A DNA stretch of 64,000 nucleotides, taken from NCBI RefSeq assembly GCF_041449215.1, contig NZ_JBGNFV010000001.1:4791001-4855000 (forward strand), written 5' to 3'. Numbering within the stretch: the stretch's first letter is position 1; the number at the start of each line of letters is the position of its first letter. Shown here one piece after another: positions 42,664-50,438 of the stretch. The position numbers and the translations under genes are program-made. This DNA comes from Roseivirga sp. BDSF3-8 (GTDB lineage: Bacteria; Bacteroidota; Bacteroidia; Cytophagales; Cyclobacteriaceae). The notes beneath the pieces are model-generated. The model was not told where the DNA came from, searched no databases, and worked only from the letters and a program-made list of their open reading frames with translations.

Positions 42664-42858
42664 TCATGGTCCTATGATACAATTCGTATCCGGACCTCCG
42701 GAGCATAACTCCGGCTGGTCTGCACTGTCCCCGGTAGGACAGTCATGAGTTGGTCCACAACCCGAACAGAAGGTCAGGTTTCCTCCACGTATGCCTTTGA
42801 GGCTCGTTGTGAAAGAATCCAGCGTCAGATCTTTTAGCTTCATTTTATCTTTTTTCAT
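42664..42858 (-). CDS. RiPP (pinensin-like) precursor peptide 4
   Basis: 64 residues. The leader MKKDKMKLKDLTLDSFTTSL shares the L-x-x-L-x-x-x-S-F-x-T pattern with the other precursors, and a Gly-Gly (residues 25-26, GIRGG) precedes a core with five Cys and several Ser/Thr (NLTFCSGCGPTHDCPTGDSA, then LCSGG and NCIIGP). The Cys pattern differs from that of precursors 1, 2 and 5. It has a private terminator and is flanked on both sides by copies of the GTAGAGACGCGAT repeat. Modification enzymes are not encoded nearby. Confidence 0.72.
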   Translation of the reverse strand: MKKDKMKLKDLTLDSFTTSLKGIRGGNLTFCSGCGPTHDCPTGDSADQPELCSGGPDTNCIIGP

Positions 42859-43030
42859 AATGATATATTAGTTAGTAGATGAACTTTTCTTTTCACAGTT
42901 TAATAGCCGGTTATGGTAAAGTGATTATGGAAAACCCAGGGAAATCCTGCCTTCTCTTTAATGTTTATCAAACACAATTAAAATAGACTTTTTTACCTGA
43001 AAAGCAAATAGGTATTGAAAGTGAGTATCA

Positions 43031-43072
43031 TCCGTAGAGACGCGATTTATCACGTCTTGCCTCGTCTGGCAG
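43031..43072 (+). repeat. GTAGAGACGCGAT repeat, copy 3
   Basis: Matches 42481-42522 with two mismatches (ATCACG for ATCGCG; CTCGTCTGG for CTCTTCTGG). Spacer 42859-43176 has no coding frame; its upstream half presumably holds the promoter of precursor 4. Confidence 0.75.
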
Positions 43073-43133
43073 GATAGCCGAATGAAAGTGTGAAAAGTTG
43101 GTAGTATTACCCTCTGACGAGATGTAAATTAAG

Positions 43134-43157
43134 AAAGGAAGCCATTTGGCTTCCTTT
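43134..43157 (-). terminator. Terminator after the first paralogous lipoprotein
   Basis: AAAGGAAGCCA/TGGCTTCCTTT stem with a TT centre, 20 bases beyond the end of the minus-strand lipoprotein gene. Confidence 0.8.
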
Positions 43158-43176
43158 TATTTCTTGAAATAACTTA

Positions 43177-44100
43177 TTAGCTAGGCGGAGGACACCCGTT
43201 AGCATATTGCGTATTTATTGACTTATTAAGCATTGTACCTTTACAGCTTGAAGTGTATTCAACTGAAACGGTAACATCTCCATTAATTGGAGGCTCAACT
43301 GTCAGGTATGAGGTGCCCTGCCCAGAGATAATTGTCGTATAGGGACTTACCGTCCACTGGTAGCTTCCGGAATTTGTGTCATCTGTAGTTGCCGCAAAAC
43401 TAACGTAATCGCCGAAGCAATAATCATTCTCTTGTGTAAGCCCTATGGTAAAAGGAACTGCACAGTTTTTCGAGATATATAGGGTTGCCGTACATTGAGT
43501 GCCTTCTATTTCGCTTGACATAAAAGCCTCTATAGTTCCTCCGTTAAAATTAGATCCGAATTTTAATGTTACGGATTGGGACATCTGACCACTAGTTATC
43601 GATATATTTCCGCTTTTTACACTCCAGTACCTAAGATCAGATGTGACGTTAGTAGAATATGTATACGTTCCGCTTGTACCAGGATATACAGAAGAGCTTC
43701 CTTGAATACTACATACTTGAATTGGTGAAATATTGTAGATTTCACTGCAGACAGTTCCTTGATTATCAGAACCTATCGCACGAATGCTTCCTCCGTTAAA
43801 ATAAGGTCCGAAGCTTAATGTAACATTAGAGGTGCCTTGTCCGCTGACAATTGAAATATCACCGCTTTGAATTGACCAGGTTACATCATTTAGATTTATG
43901 TTGGAATCATAAGTGTACGATTTTGTAGCGCCAGGTGCTACAGGTGAAGACCCTGAAATATTACAGTATGTAATTACTGTTTCCACATTATCTATCTGGC
44001 TAGAGGTTTTTTCCGGAGGCGTTAAGTTTTCTTTCTCACAAGAAAATAATGTTATCGTGAGAAAAGCCGTGATCAGGCTTATGTAATTGATTGATTTCAT
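43177..44100 (-). CDS. Repeat-containing PKD-like surface lipoprotein, paralog A
   Basis: 307 residues. Lipoprotein signal MKSINYISLITAFLTITLFS with Cys at residue 21. The body holds three beta-sandwich-like repeats with a shared pattern: CNISGSSPVAPGATKSYTYD, CSIQGSSSVYPGTSGTYTYS and a third with SYQWTVSPYTTIISGQGTSY; each continues with W-S-(I/V)-x-SG-(D/N)-ISI-x-SGQ. This is PKD/Ig-like architecture of a secreted adhesin-like protein, although there is no T9SS C-terminal signal. It is AT-richer than its neighbours. The downstream terminator and repeat are copied beside precursor 4. Confidence 0.75.
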   Translation of the reverse strand: MKSINYISLITAFLTITLFSCEKENLTPPEKTSSQIDNVETVITYCNISGSSPVAPGATKSYTYDSNINLNDVTWSIQSGDISIVSGQGTSNVTLSFGPYFNGGSIRAIGSDNQGTVCSEIYNISPIQVCSIQGSSSVYPGTSGTYTYSTNVTSDLRYWSVKSGNISITSGQMSQSVTLKFGSNFNGGTIEAFMSSEIEGTQCTATLYISKNCAVPFTIGLTQENDYCFGDYVSFAATTDDTNSGSYQWTVSPYTTIISGQGTSYLTVEPPINGDVTVSVEYTSSCKGTMLNKSINTQYANGCPPPS

Positions 44101-44121
44101 AATATATTCCGAAGTTATATT

Positions 44122-44805
44122 TTAATAAAATGGTCCACCTTCACAGTCGGCTCTAAAATCAGCATATTTCATAGTACTGGTCGGGTAATTGGGACAAGTA
44201 GTAGAAGTATGTACTAATGAAACCGAAAACCTTCCGGATTCCGGATAAGATTCGACTCGTAAGTATTTTGTACCCTGCCCACTCAGTATTGCAGCTCCTG
44301 AACTCACTGTCCAATCATAATAACCATCCTCTGAATTATCACTTGTGATTCCCCAAAAATTGAAGTTTTCGCCTGGACAGAATTCTTTTACTTGATATAT
44401 GCTAATACTCGGCGGTGTACAGGTAACCATCTCATCTATCACAAACCTTTCTGCACAAGAATTTAATTCACCAATCGCTTCACACTCAATTATCCCTCCA
44501 CTAAAATTTGGTCCAAAACTTAGACTGACAGTAGATGAGCTGCTCCCTGACACGATTGAAATATCACCGCTAACAATTGACCAATTATAAAACGGGTAGA
44601 TCAATTCTGTGGTCATAGTATAATTGCCAGTGCTATTTCTCTCGGCATCGTTGCTTCCACTGATACTGCATTCGGCCGGTACATCTGATTGGTGTTCTGT
44701 ATCAAATTTACTTTTGGAAGTGGGTTGAATTTCTTCCTCACCACAAGAGAATAATGCTATCGTGAGAAAAGCCATTACCAGGCCTAAGTAATTAATTGAT
44801 TTCAT
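44122..44805 (-). CDS. PKD-like surface lipoprotein, paralog B
   Basis: 227 residues from the ATG at 44805 (MKSINYLGLVMAFLTIALFS then C), chosen because this N-terminus is nearly identical to that of paralog A; the longer frame to 44877 is not conserved. The body has ECSISGSNDAERNSTGNYTM, WSIVSGDISIVSGSSSSTVS and DWTVSSGAAILSGQGTKYLR, the same repeat pattern with one unit fewer. It arose from a tandem duplication with paralog A, 21 bases apart. Function is unknown; both are probably surface-exposed. Confidence 0.75.
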   Translation of the reverse strand: MKSINYLGLVMAFLTIALFSCGEEEIQPTSKSKFDTEHQSDVPAECSISGSNDAERNSTGNYTMTTELIYPFYNWSIVSGDISIVSGSSSSTVSLSFGPNFSGGIIECEAIGELNSCAERFVIDEMVTCTPPSISIYQVKEFCPGENFNFWGITSDNSEDGYYDWTVSSGAAILSGQGTKYLRVESYPESGRFSVSLVHTSTTCPNYPTSTMKYADFRADCEGGPFY

Positions 44806-45113
44806 AAATAGTCTTTCTTTACGGTTATTAAAAAATAGTATATTAATACAAAATATATTTATTCTGTTTGACAACAAAGGGTTAAGTTATAAATGATTAT
44901 ATACATCAGTGTGGTTTGATTTAGGTTTAATTAAATTAATTAACAAGGGTTGTTTCCAGAGATAGAATGATTGGTTGAAAGCTTCTAAATAGTAAACTGC
45001 TACAGTGCTACCTTGCCTTCGTGGAACATCATGATAGAATAGGATTACCGCTAAATTTATTACCTTTTAACCGGTAGAAGAATTACTACCTGTCAGAAAA
45101 CCGTTTTTAGAGT
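44806..45113. other. AT-rich spacer between divergent genes
   Basis: Contains no recognisable gene. The AT-rich part around 44820-44930 is presumably the promoter region of the lipoprotein pair and the part before 45114 that of the esterase; no specific sites could be defined. Confidence 0.35.
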
Positions 45114-46304
45114 ATGATAAAGCAATTTTTTATAACTGTCGTGCTGGCTTTGTTGGTCACATCAGCTTTCGCCCAGGAATCGATCTTTGACAGATCGGAG
45201 GTCGTATCTCCTGAAATACATCAGGACGGATCGGTTACCTTCAGACTGTATTCACCAGAGGCAGAGGCGGTGCAGGTGACCGGCGACTTCCTTAACTCTC
45301 AGGATGGGGCCCGCCCTATGGCCATTATGCAGAAGGATGGCAAGGGCCTGTGGAGCTATACGACTGATGCGCTGGAATCAGAGCTTTACTCCTATAATCT
45401 GATGGTAGACGGCGTGAAGACCATAGACCCGAGCCATGCGCACACCATACGGGACGTAGCCAATATATTCAACTACTTTATTATCGAGGGTGATGACTAC
45501 ACGGAACTTTATAAGGTACATCAGGTGCCTCATGGCGCGGTGAGTTACGTATGGTACCCTTCGCCAATAGTGGAAAAGGACCGGCGCATGGCAGTATATA
45601 CCCCACCCGGCTACGAAAGTGATGACAAAGACTACCCGGTCTTTTACCTGCTGCACGGTATGGGTGGCGATGAAGAGGCCTGGCTGGGACTGGGCCGGAC
45701 AGCCCAGATCATGGATAACCTGATAGCGCAAGGGAAGGCAGAGCCCATGATAGTGGTCATGACGAACGGAAACGTAGCCCAGGAGGCAGCAGCCGGCATG
45801 GGCAGCGAAGGAATGGTACAACCTACTTTCGACCATCCGAATACAATGGACGGCCTGTTTGAAGAGTCTTTCACGGACGTAATGGCCTACGTGGAAAGCC
45901 ACTACCGGGTAAAGGATGAAAAGAGCAGCCGTGCCATTGCAGGCCTGTCTATGGGTGGATTTCATGCCGCCAATATATCGCGGCACTACCCCAATACCTT
46001 CGATTACATCGGGCTCTTCTCCCCCGCCCTCCATGTAGACCTTTCGCAGTTTCCGGATGCCTTGGCCTACCAAAATGCTGACCAGAAACTCAGGCAACAG
46101 ATGCAGGACGGCTATGAGCTATACTGGATCGCTATTGGCGAAAAAGACTTCGATGTGCTGCTGAAGGGGGTGGAGGACTATACGGCTAAGATGGATGATA
46201 TGGGTATGGGCAGGTCTTATGAAGCAAAGAGAACGGAGGGTGGCCATACCTGGGTAAACTGGCGCAGGTATCTGGTTGATTTTACTCAGAGACTTTTTAA
46301 GTAG
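45114..46304 (+). CDS. Secreted CE1-type esterase with N-terminal CBM48/E-set-like domain
   Basis: 396 residues with a signal peptide (ALLVTSAFAQ). Residues 30-125 form an Ig-like E-set/CBM48 domain (VTFRLYSPEAEAVQVTGDFL, SYNLMVDGVKTIDPSH). The esterase domain has MAVYTPPGYESDDKDYPVFY, LLHGMGGDEEAWLG, nucleophile elbow AGLSMGGFHAANI, acid in AIGEKDFDVL and His in TEGGHTWVNWRRYL. This arrangement is typical of Bacteroidota feruloyl or acetyl xylan esterases of family CE1. It likely removes acyl groups from plant or algal polysaccharides outside the cytoplasm. Confidence 0.9.
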   Translation: MIKQFFITVVLALLVTSAFAQESIFDRSEVVSPEIHQDGSVTFRLYSPEAEAVQVTGDFLNSQDGARPMAIMQKDGKGLWSYTTDALESELYSYNLMVDGVKTIDPSHAHTIRDVANIFNYFIIEGDDYTELYKVHQVPHGAVSYVWYPSPIVEKDRRMAVYTPPGYESDDKDYPVFYLLHGMGGDEEAWLGLGRTAQIMDNLIAQGKAEPMIVVMTNGNVAQEAAAGMGSEGMVQPTFDHPNTMDGLFEESFTDVMAYVESHYRVKDEKSSRAIAGLSMGGFHAANISRHYPNTFDYIGLFSPALHVDLSQFPDALAYQNADQKLRQQMQDGYELYWIAIGEKDFDVLLKGVEDYTAKMDDMGMGRSYEAKRTEGGHTWVNWRRYLVDFTQRLFK

Positions 46305-46471
46305 TTTAAGCAACAACAGATCGAAAGTTGCAAACTTTCTTTGCTTGTGCAGTTTCCAAGTTAGACCATGTTAAACTTGAAATAGGAAACAGTCAATCTA
46401 TTTTTCAAGTCTGCTAACTAATTTCTCTACTTCGAAAAGTAAATCTGAAGTACATTTTGTAGATATATCAA

Positions 46472-46729
46472 TTATTTCTGAGGAAGATATATACTGATCA
46501 TATCCAGATGGTCTTTCAGTGGCTTACCATTAGCCGTCACACCCCCTATCAGGAGAGATCGCGTTTCGCCATAGGTAAGCGTATTACCTTCTATCACATT
46601 ACTATGATAGTTCCACTCCATGCGGATCTTTTGCGCAAGTCTTTCCCTCGCATCCCGGTCAAGGGTGCCAAGTGAGTCAAGTTCAGCTTTAAGCGTGTCT
46701 ATCTGCTCTATTTTTGCTAAAAGATCCAT
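46472..46729 (-). pseudogene. Truncated Fic-family protein fragment
   Basis: 85 residues whose residues 28-75 match the N-terminal segment of Fic proteins: IRMEWNYHSNVIEGNTLTYG, then ETRSLLIGGVTANGKPLKDHLDM. The catalytic HPFxDGNGR motif and the rest of the AMPylation domain are absent; after HLDM the frame reads a few unrelated residues and stops. In another frame on the same strand the next 30 codons (to a TAG at about 46404) read YISSSEIIDISTKCTSDLLF.., resembling the end of a different helical protein. The site looks like a deletion junction joining two remnants. Confidence 0.75.
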
Positions 46730-46919
46730 TTCATTTTACTGATGCCCGGATAAATAATGTAATTGATGGCTTATTAGATGCCAATTCTAATCAAAAAGGT
46801 CAAAATATCTTCTCTTCCAAAGCAATAACTCTCTATTTCCCTATTTTCCCCCAAAATTTCTATCTTACCCCTCGGGCACTAGCCACCATTTTTTATAATA
46901 GTCAACCGAACACACGAGT

Positions 46920-47978
46920 ATGAAGACCATAAAGGGGCCGGGCATCTTTTTGGCCCAGTTTTTTGACGATCAGCAGGAACCTTTCAACAACCTGTCCAAT
47001 ATGTGCAAATGGGCCGCTGGCCTGGGGTACAAGGGCGTTCAGATACCCAGCAATGTTACCGGCCTGATGGACCTGGAAAAGGCCGCCAACAGCCAGGACT
47101 ATGCCGATGAGCTGAAAGGTATAGTCAACGAAGCCGGCCTTGAGATCACCGAGCTTTCCGCTCATATACAAGGGCAACTCGTCGCCGTGCATCCTGCATA
47201 CGATCTGCTCTTTGATAATTTCGGTCCTGCAGAAGCCCGGGGCAATGTGCAGGCCAAATCCGAGTGGGCCACCCGGCAGATGAAGTTCGCCGCCAAAGCC
47301 AGTCGCCGGCTAGGGCTCAACGCGTGTGCCGCTTTTAGTGGAGCCCTCTTGTGGCCCATGCTTTACCCGTGGCCTCAGCGCCCTGCCGGGCTCGTAGACC
47401 AGGGCTTTGCCGAACTCGGTAAACGCTGGAAGCCTATCCTCAATGCCTTTGAAGAAGAAGGGGTAGACGTGTGCTTCGAACTTCACCCGGGAGAAGACCT
47501 GCACGATGGCGTCACCTTCGAACGCTTTCTGGAAGAGGTGGGCGGCCACAGCCGCGCCAATATTCTATACGACCCCAGTCACTTCCTGCTACAGTGTATG
47601 GATTACCTGGAGTTTATCGACATTTACCATGAGCGTATCCGTATGTTCCATGTGAAGGATGCTGAGTTTAATCCCAGTGGCAGACAAGGCGTGTACGGAG
47701 GCTTCCAAGGCTGGGTAAAACGCGCCGGCCGCTTCCGCTCATTGGGCGATGGACAGGTGGACTTTACCGGAGTTTTCAGTAAACTTACGGAATACGGCTT
47801 CGACGGCTGGGCCGTGATGGAATGGGAGTGCGCCCTCAAAAGTGCCGAGCAGGGCGCTGAGGAAGGAGCAAACTTCATCAGCGACCATATCATACACACT
47901 ACGGGCAAAGCCTTTGATGACTTTGCTGATGCCGGCAGTGATGCCGAAAAGAACAAAAGAATACTTGGAATAAACTGA
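46920..47978 (+). CDS. Sugar phosphate isomerase/epimerase (TIM barrel), cytoplasmic
   Basis: 352 residues, no signal peptide. Typical of the Bacteroidota group with KGPGIFLAQFFDDQQEPFNN at the start, ITELSAHIQGQLVAVHPAYD, FELHPGEDLHDGVTFERFLE, NILYDPSHFLLQCMDYLEFI and FHVKDAEFNPSGRQGVYGGF, carrying the Glu/Asp/His metal ligands. Members of this group lie beside DUF1080 and Gfo/Idh genes and act on keto-sugars or inositol-like compounds. It is followed after 5 bases by a cytochrome c and then DUF1080, so the three form an operon. Confidence 0.9.
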   Translation: MKTIKGPGIFLAQFFDDQQEPFNNLSNMCKWAAGLGYKGVQIPSNVTGLMDLEKAANSQDYADELKGIVNEAGLEITELSAHIQGQLVAVHPAYDLLFDNFGPAEARGNVQAKSEWATRQMKFAAKASRRLGLNACAAFSGALLWPMLYPWPQRPAGLVDQGFAELGKRWKPILNAFEEEGVDVCFELHPGEDLHDGVTFERFLEEVGGHSRANILYDPSHFLLQCMDYLEFIDIYHERIRMFHVKDAEFNPSGRQGVYGGFQGWVKRAGRFRSLGDGQVDFTGVFSKLTEYGFDGWAVMEWECALKSAEQGAEEGANFISDHIIHTTGKAFDDFADAGSDAEKNKRILGIN

Positions 47979-47983
47979 TATAC

Positions 47984-48397
47984 ATGCGTAACCTACTTTT
48001 TGCCGTTGCCCTGGTATGCCTGACGGCAGCGTGCGACGGAACTGAGAATGCCAAAGAGCAGGAAACCGGAGGAGGCACAACTGAAAAACCCACTCTCAGT
48101 GAAGAACCTTCACCTCAACTTACCGAGGTGCAGACCCGGGGAAAGAAGCTTATGGAAATGTCTACCTGCCCTACATGCCATGCCATTAATGAGAAGCTGG
48201 TTGGTCCCGCCTATGTAGATGTGGCCCGCCGTTATGATGAGGAGGCAGACACTACCCTTAGCTACCTGGCAGGCAAAGTAATAAATGGCGGAAAGGGAAA
48301 CTGGGGTGAAGTGCCTATGACACCTAATCCGCAGGTCTCACAGGAAGAAGCGGAAGATATGGTCCGTTTTATTTTATCCTTAAACGATCAGGAATAA
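47984..48397 (+). CDS. Lipoprotein c-type cytochrome
   Basis: 137 residues. The signal MRNLLFAVALVCLTAACDGT has the lipidated Cys at residue 17; an acidic Thr/Glu-rich linker leads to one class I cytochrome c domain with the heme motif CPTCH (residues 62-66), KLVGPAYVDVARRYD after it, and a candidate axial Met in EVPMTPNPQVS. It is anchored in the periplasm and can accept electrons from a dehydrogenase such as the GMC/subunit 3 pair encoded 8 kb away. The stop overlaps the next start by one base. Confidence 0.92.
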   Translation: MRNLLFAVALVCLTAACDGTENAKEQETGGGTTEKPTLSEEPSPQLTEVQTRGKKLMEMSTCPTCHAINEKLVGPAYVDVARRYDEEADTTLSYLAGKVINGGKGNWGEVPMTPNPQVSQEEAEDMVRFILSLNDQE

Positions 48398-49155
48398 TGA
48401 AGAACATCTATTTATCCTTTGCCGTGGCTTCCTGCATGCTGGTAGCCTGTGAGGGAGAGAACAAAAACAGCAACCAGGACAACCAAACGGCTATGACAGA
48501 AGATACCACCCAAAGCAGCCAGCCGGAGAGCGAATGGATCACCTTGTTCGATGGCGAAAGCCTGCAGGGCTGGCACCGCTATGGCGGCGAGCCCGTGGGC
48601 GATGCCTGGAAAGCAGTAGACGGTACCCTGCACCTGGACACTGCCGATGCCGCCTATGCTAATGGCGGCGGCGGTGACATTGTAACGGATGAGGAGTTTG
48701 AGGACTTTCACCTGGAACTTGAATGGAAGATCTCCGAAAACGGCAATAGCGGGATCATGTTCTATGTAAATGAGGATACCAGCAAGTACCAGTATCCCTA
48801 CGAAAGCGGCCCGGAAATGCAGGTGCTGCACGATGAGGGGCACCCCGACGGGCAGATCGACAAGCACCAGGCAGGCGACCTTTACGACCTGATCAGGTCA
48901 CAGGAAAAAGCCGCTAAGGGGCCGGGTGAATGGAATAAGGTGGACATCATAGCGCAGGATGGTAACCTGGAGCTTAAGCTTAATGGTACCACGACCGTAC
49001 AGACCACCATGTGGGATGATAACTGGCGCGACCTGATCGCCGGTAGCAAGTTTGCCGAGTGGGATGGTTTTGGCACCTACAAAAAGGGCCATATTGTGCT
49101 GCAGGATCATGATGACAATGTTTGGTTCCGCAACATCCGGATCAAGAGATTATAG
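48397..49155 (+). CDS. DUF1080 (3-keto-disaccharide hydrolase-like) lipoprotein
   Basis: 252 residues. Lipoprotein signal MKNIYLSFAVASCMLVACEG, then a concanavalin-like beta-sandwich: WITLFDGESLQGWHRYGGEP, HLELEWKISENGNSGIMFYV, ESGPEMQVLHDEGHPDGQID, GEWNKVDIIAQDGNLEL and the ending GHIVLQDHDDNVWFRNIRIK. These are diagnostic for DUF1080, members of which hydrolyse 3-keto-O-glycosides. With the cytochrome c and isomerase in the same operon it supports periplasmic oxidation-assisted glycoside cleavage. A terminator follows. Confidence 0.93.
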   Translation: MKNIYLSFAVASCMLVACEGENKNSNQDNQTAMTEDTTQSSQPESEWITLFDGESLQGWHRYGGEPVGDAWKAVDGTLHLDTADAAYANGGGGDIVTDEEFEDFHLELEWKISENGNSGIMFYVNEDTSKYQYPYESGPEMQVLHDEGHPDGQIDKHQAGDLYDLIRSQEKAAKGPGEWNKVDIIAQDGNLELKLNGTTTVQTTMWDDNWRDLIAGSKFAEWDGFGTYKKGHIVLQDHDDNVWFRNIRIKRL

Positions 49156-49162
49156 AAACAAA

Positions 49163-49188
49163 AAAGCGGCTTTATGGCCGCTTTTTTT
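49163..49188 (+). terminator. Terminator of the isomerase-cytochrome-DUF1080 operon
   Basis: AAAGCGGC/GCCGCTTT stem with a TTTATG loop followed by a T run, 8 bases after the DUF1080 stop. Confidence 0.85.
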
Positions 49189-49231
49189 ATATTCCATACT
49201 ATATAATATAAACTGAACCGATAACGTAAGC

Positions 49232-49888
49232 ATGAAAAACCTCACCTGGCTATTACTGATACTTGTTTGGTGTCCCTCTATCTACTCCTGTACTGAAGGT
49301 GATTCCGAAAAAACCGGGAGCCTGGCTGCACCCGCACCTTTACCCTCAAAAGATCTGAGAGAGGTGAACATCGGTTTTGCCAACCTGGCTATTAAACTGC
49401 CCAAAGATTATAAGAAGTACTACCTGGTAGAAAACTACCTCTATGAGCTGGGTCTTTCCAGGGAGTACGGCAACCAGGATATATCAAATTTTACCGCTGC
49501 TATGGAAAAACTTAATAAGGCCGGGCAACCCTATGAGCTATATGCAGATACCACATCCTTATTAGATCTGGTTTTAATTATGGATGGCCCTCGTGTAGAT
49601 TTTAATAAAAAAATCGGACGCACATATACCAAGATGCTTGAGCAACAAATGAGCAAAAATTATGATGCTCAAGGAGTGAGTTACCGGAAGGTAGAAAGTA
49701 AGTTTCTTACAACGACCAATAATAAAGTTATAAAAGTAAAATATGAGATGGCCGGGGCGGGATATGAAAAGGTATATGTTACACAATACCTCATTTCCAC
49801 TCCGGATAATACGCTATCTGTCAATGTACGAAACCTGACCCTCCAGGACTTTCAGGATCAGGTAGTCAGGCTCAAACACAATTTCTGA
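49232..49888 (+). CDS. Hypothetical lipoprotein
   Basis: 218 residues. Signal MKNLTWLLLILVWCPSIYSC with the lipidated Cys at residue 20. The mature part is mixed alpha/beta (NIGFANLAIKLPKDYKKYYL, NKKIGRTYTKMLEQQMSKNY) and ends with YVTQYLISTPDNTLSVNVRN. This layout resembles uncharacterised periplasmic lipoproteins that carry a PsbP/DUF-like fold, but no family can be named. It is monocistronic after the DUF1080 terminator. Confidence 0.6.
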   Translation: MKNLTWLLLILVWCPSIYSCTEGDSEKTGSLAAPAPLPSKDLREVNIGFANLAIKLPKDYKKYYLVENYLYELGLSREYGNQDISNFTAAMEKLNKAGQPYELYADTTSLLDLVLIMDGPRVDFNKKIGRTYTKMLEQQMSKNYDAQGVSYRKVESKFLTTTNNKVIKVKYEMAGAGYEKVYVTQYLISTPDNTLSVNVRNLTLQDFQDQVVRLKHNF

Positions 49889-49958
49889 GCATAAGCGGTG
49901 ACTATCATTCTCTGAGCTAGTAAGAAATATCAAACCTTACCTGCCTTAGCAGGCCTGT

Positions 49959-50407
49959 TTACCGTACTGCTTCATCCTTTTCCTTCAGCGCTTTTTTTAC
50001 CTTCGAGATGATCTCTATAAATGAATCATCACTATCCGTCTTGAAGGATTCTTTATCGTAATACCCTTCTTCTGATTGCGTACAAATCGTAATAAGGTGA
50101 AAAGGAGAGAAATCCTGCCGGGTCTAAAACCCACTGAGTCCACTGTGGAAAACGGGATATGTAACCTATGCTCCATGGAGCTAAAGTTAATCCGGTACAC
50201 CACCTTGAGGGAATACGGTTCTATCGTGTAATGCTCAATATATCTATCTTTTCGCAAGACCGGAATGGTAGCCATTACGGCAAGTACCAGTACAAGTAAA
50301 GCCAGTTTATAGGGCCATCCTATTGACAATAACAGGACGGGAAAAATAAGCCCCAACCCTAATACAAATGGTTTTAATAACTTATCTCTTACGATCTTCA
50401 CACTCAT
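49959..50407 (-). pseudogene. Frameshifted PH-like membrane protein
   Basis: The frame starting at 50407 (MSVKIVRDKLLKPFVLGLGL) contains two membrane helices and a beta-rich segment ending SSMEHRLHIPFSTVDSVGF, then runs out of homology-like sequence and stops at 50015. In the -1 frame the strand continues as RQDFSPFHLITICTQSEEGY, YDKESFKTDSDDSFIEIISK and VKKALKEKDEAVR to a TAA at 49959. Adding one A at 50124-50125 (TTTTAGACC to TTTTAAGACC on the coding strand) joins both parts as VGFKTRQDFSPF. The whole would be a membrane protein of about 149 residues with a bacterial PH-like domain. A sequencing error is an alternative. Confidence 0.8.
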
Positions 50408-50438
50408 ACGATTATGGCTAAACTCATCAGGCCATACC

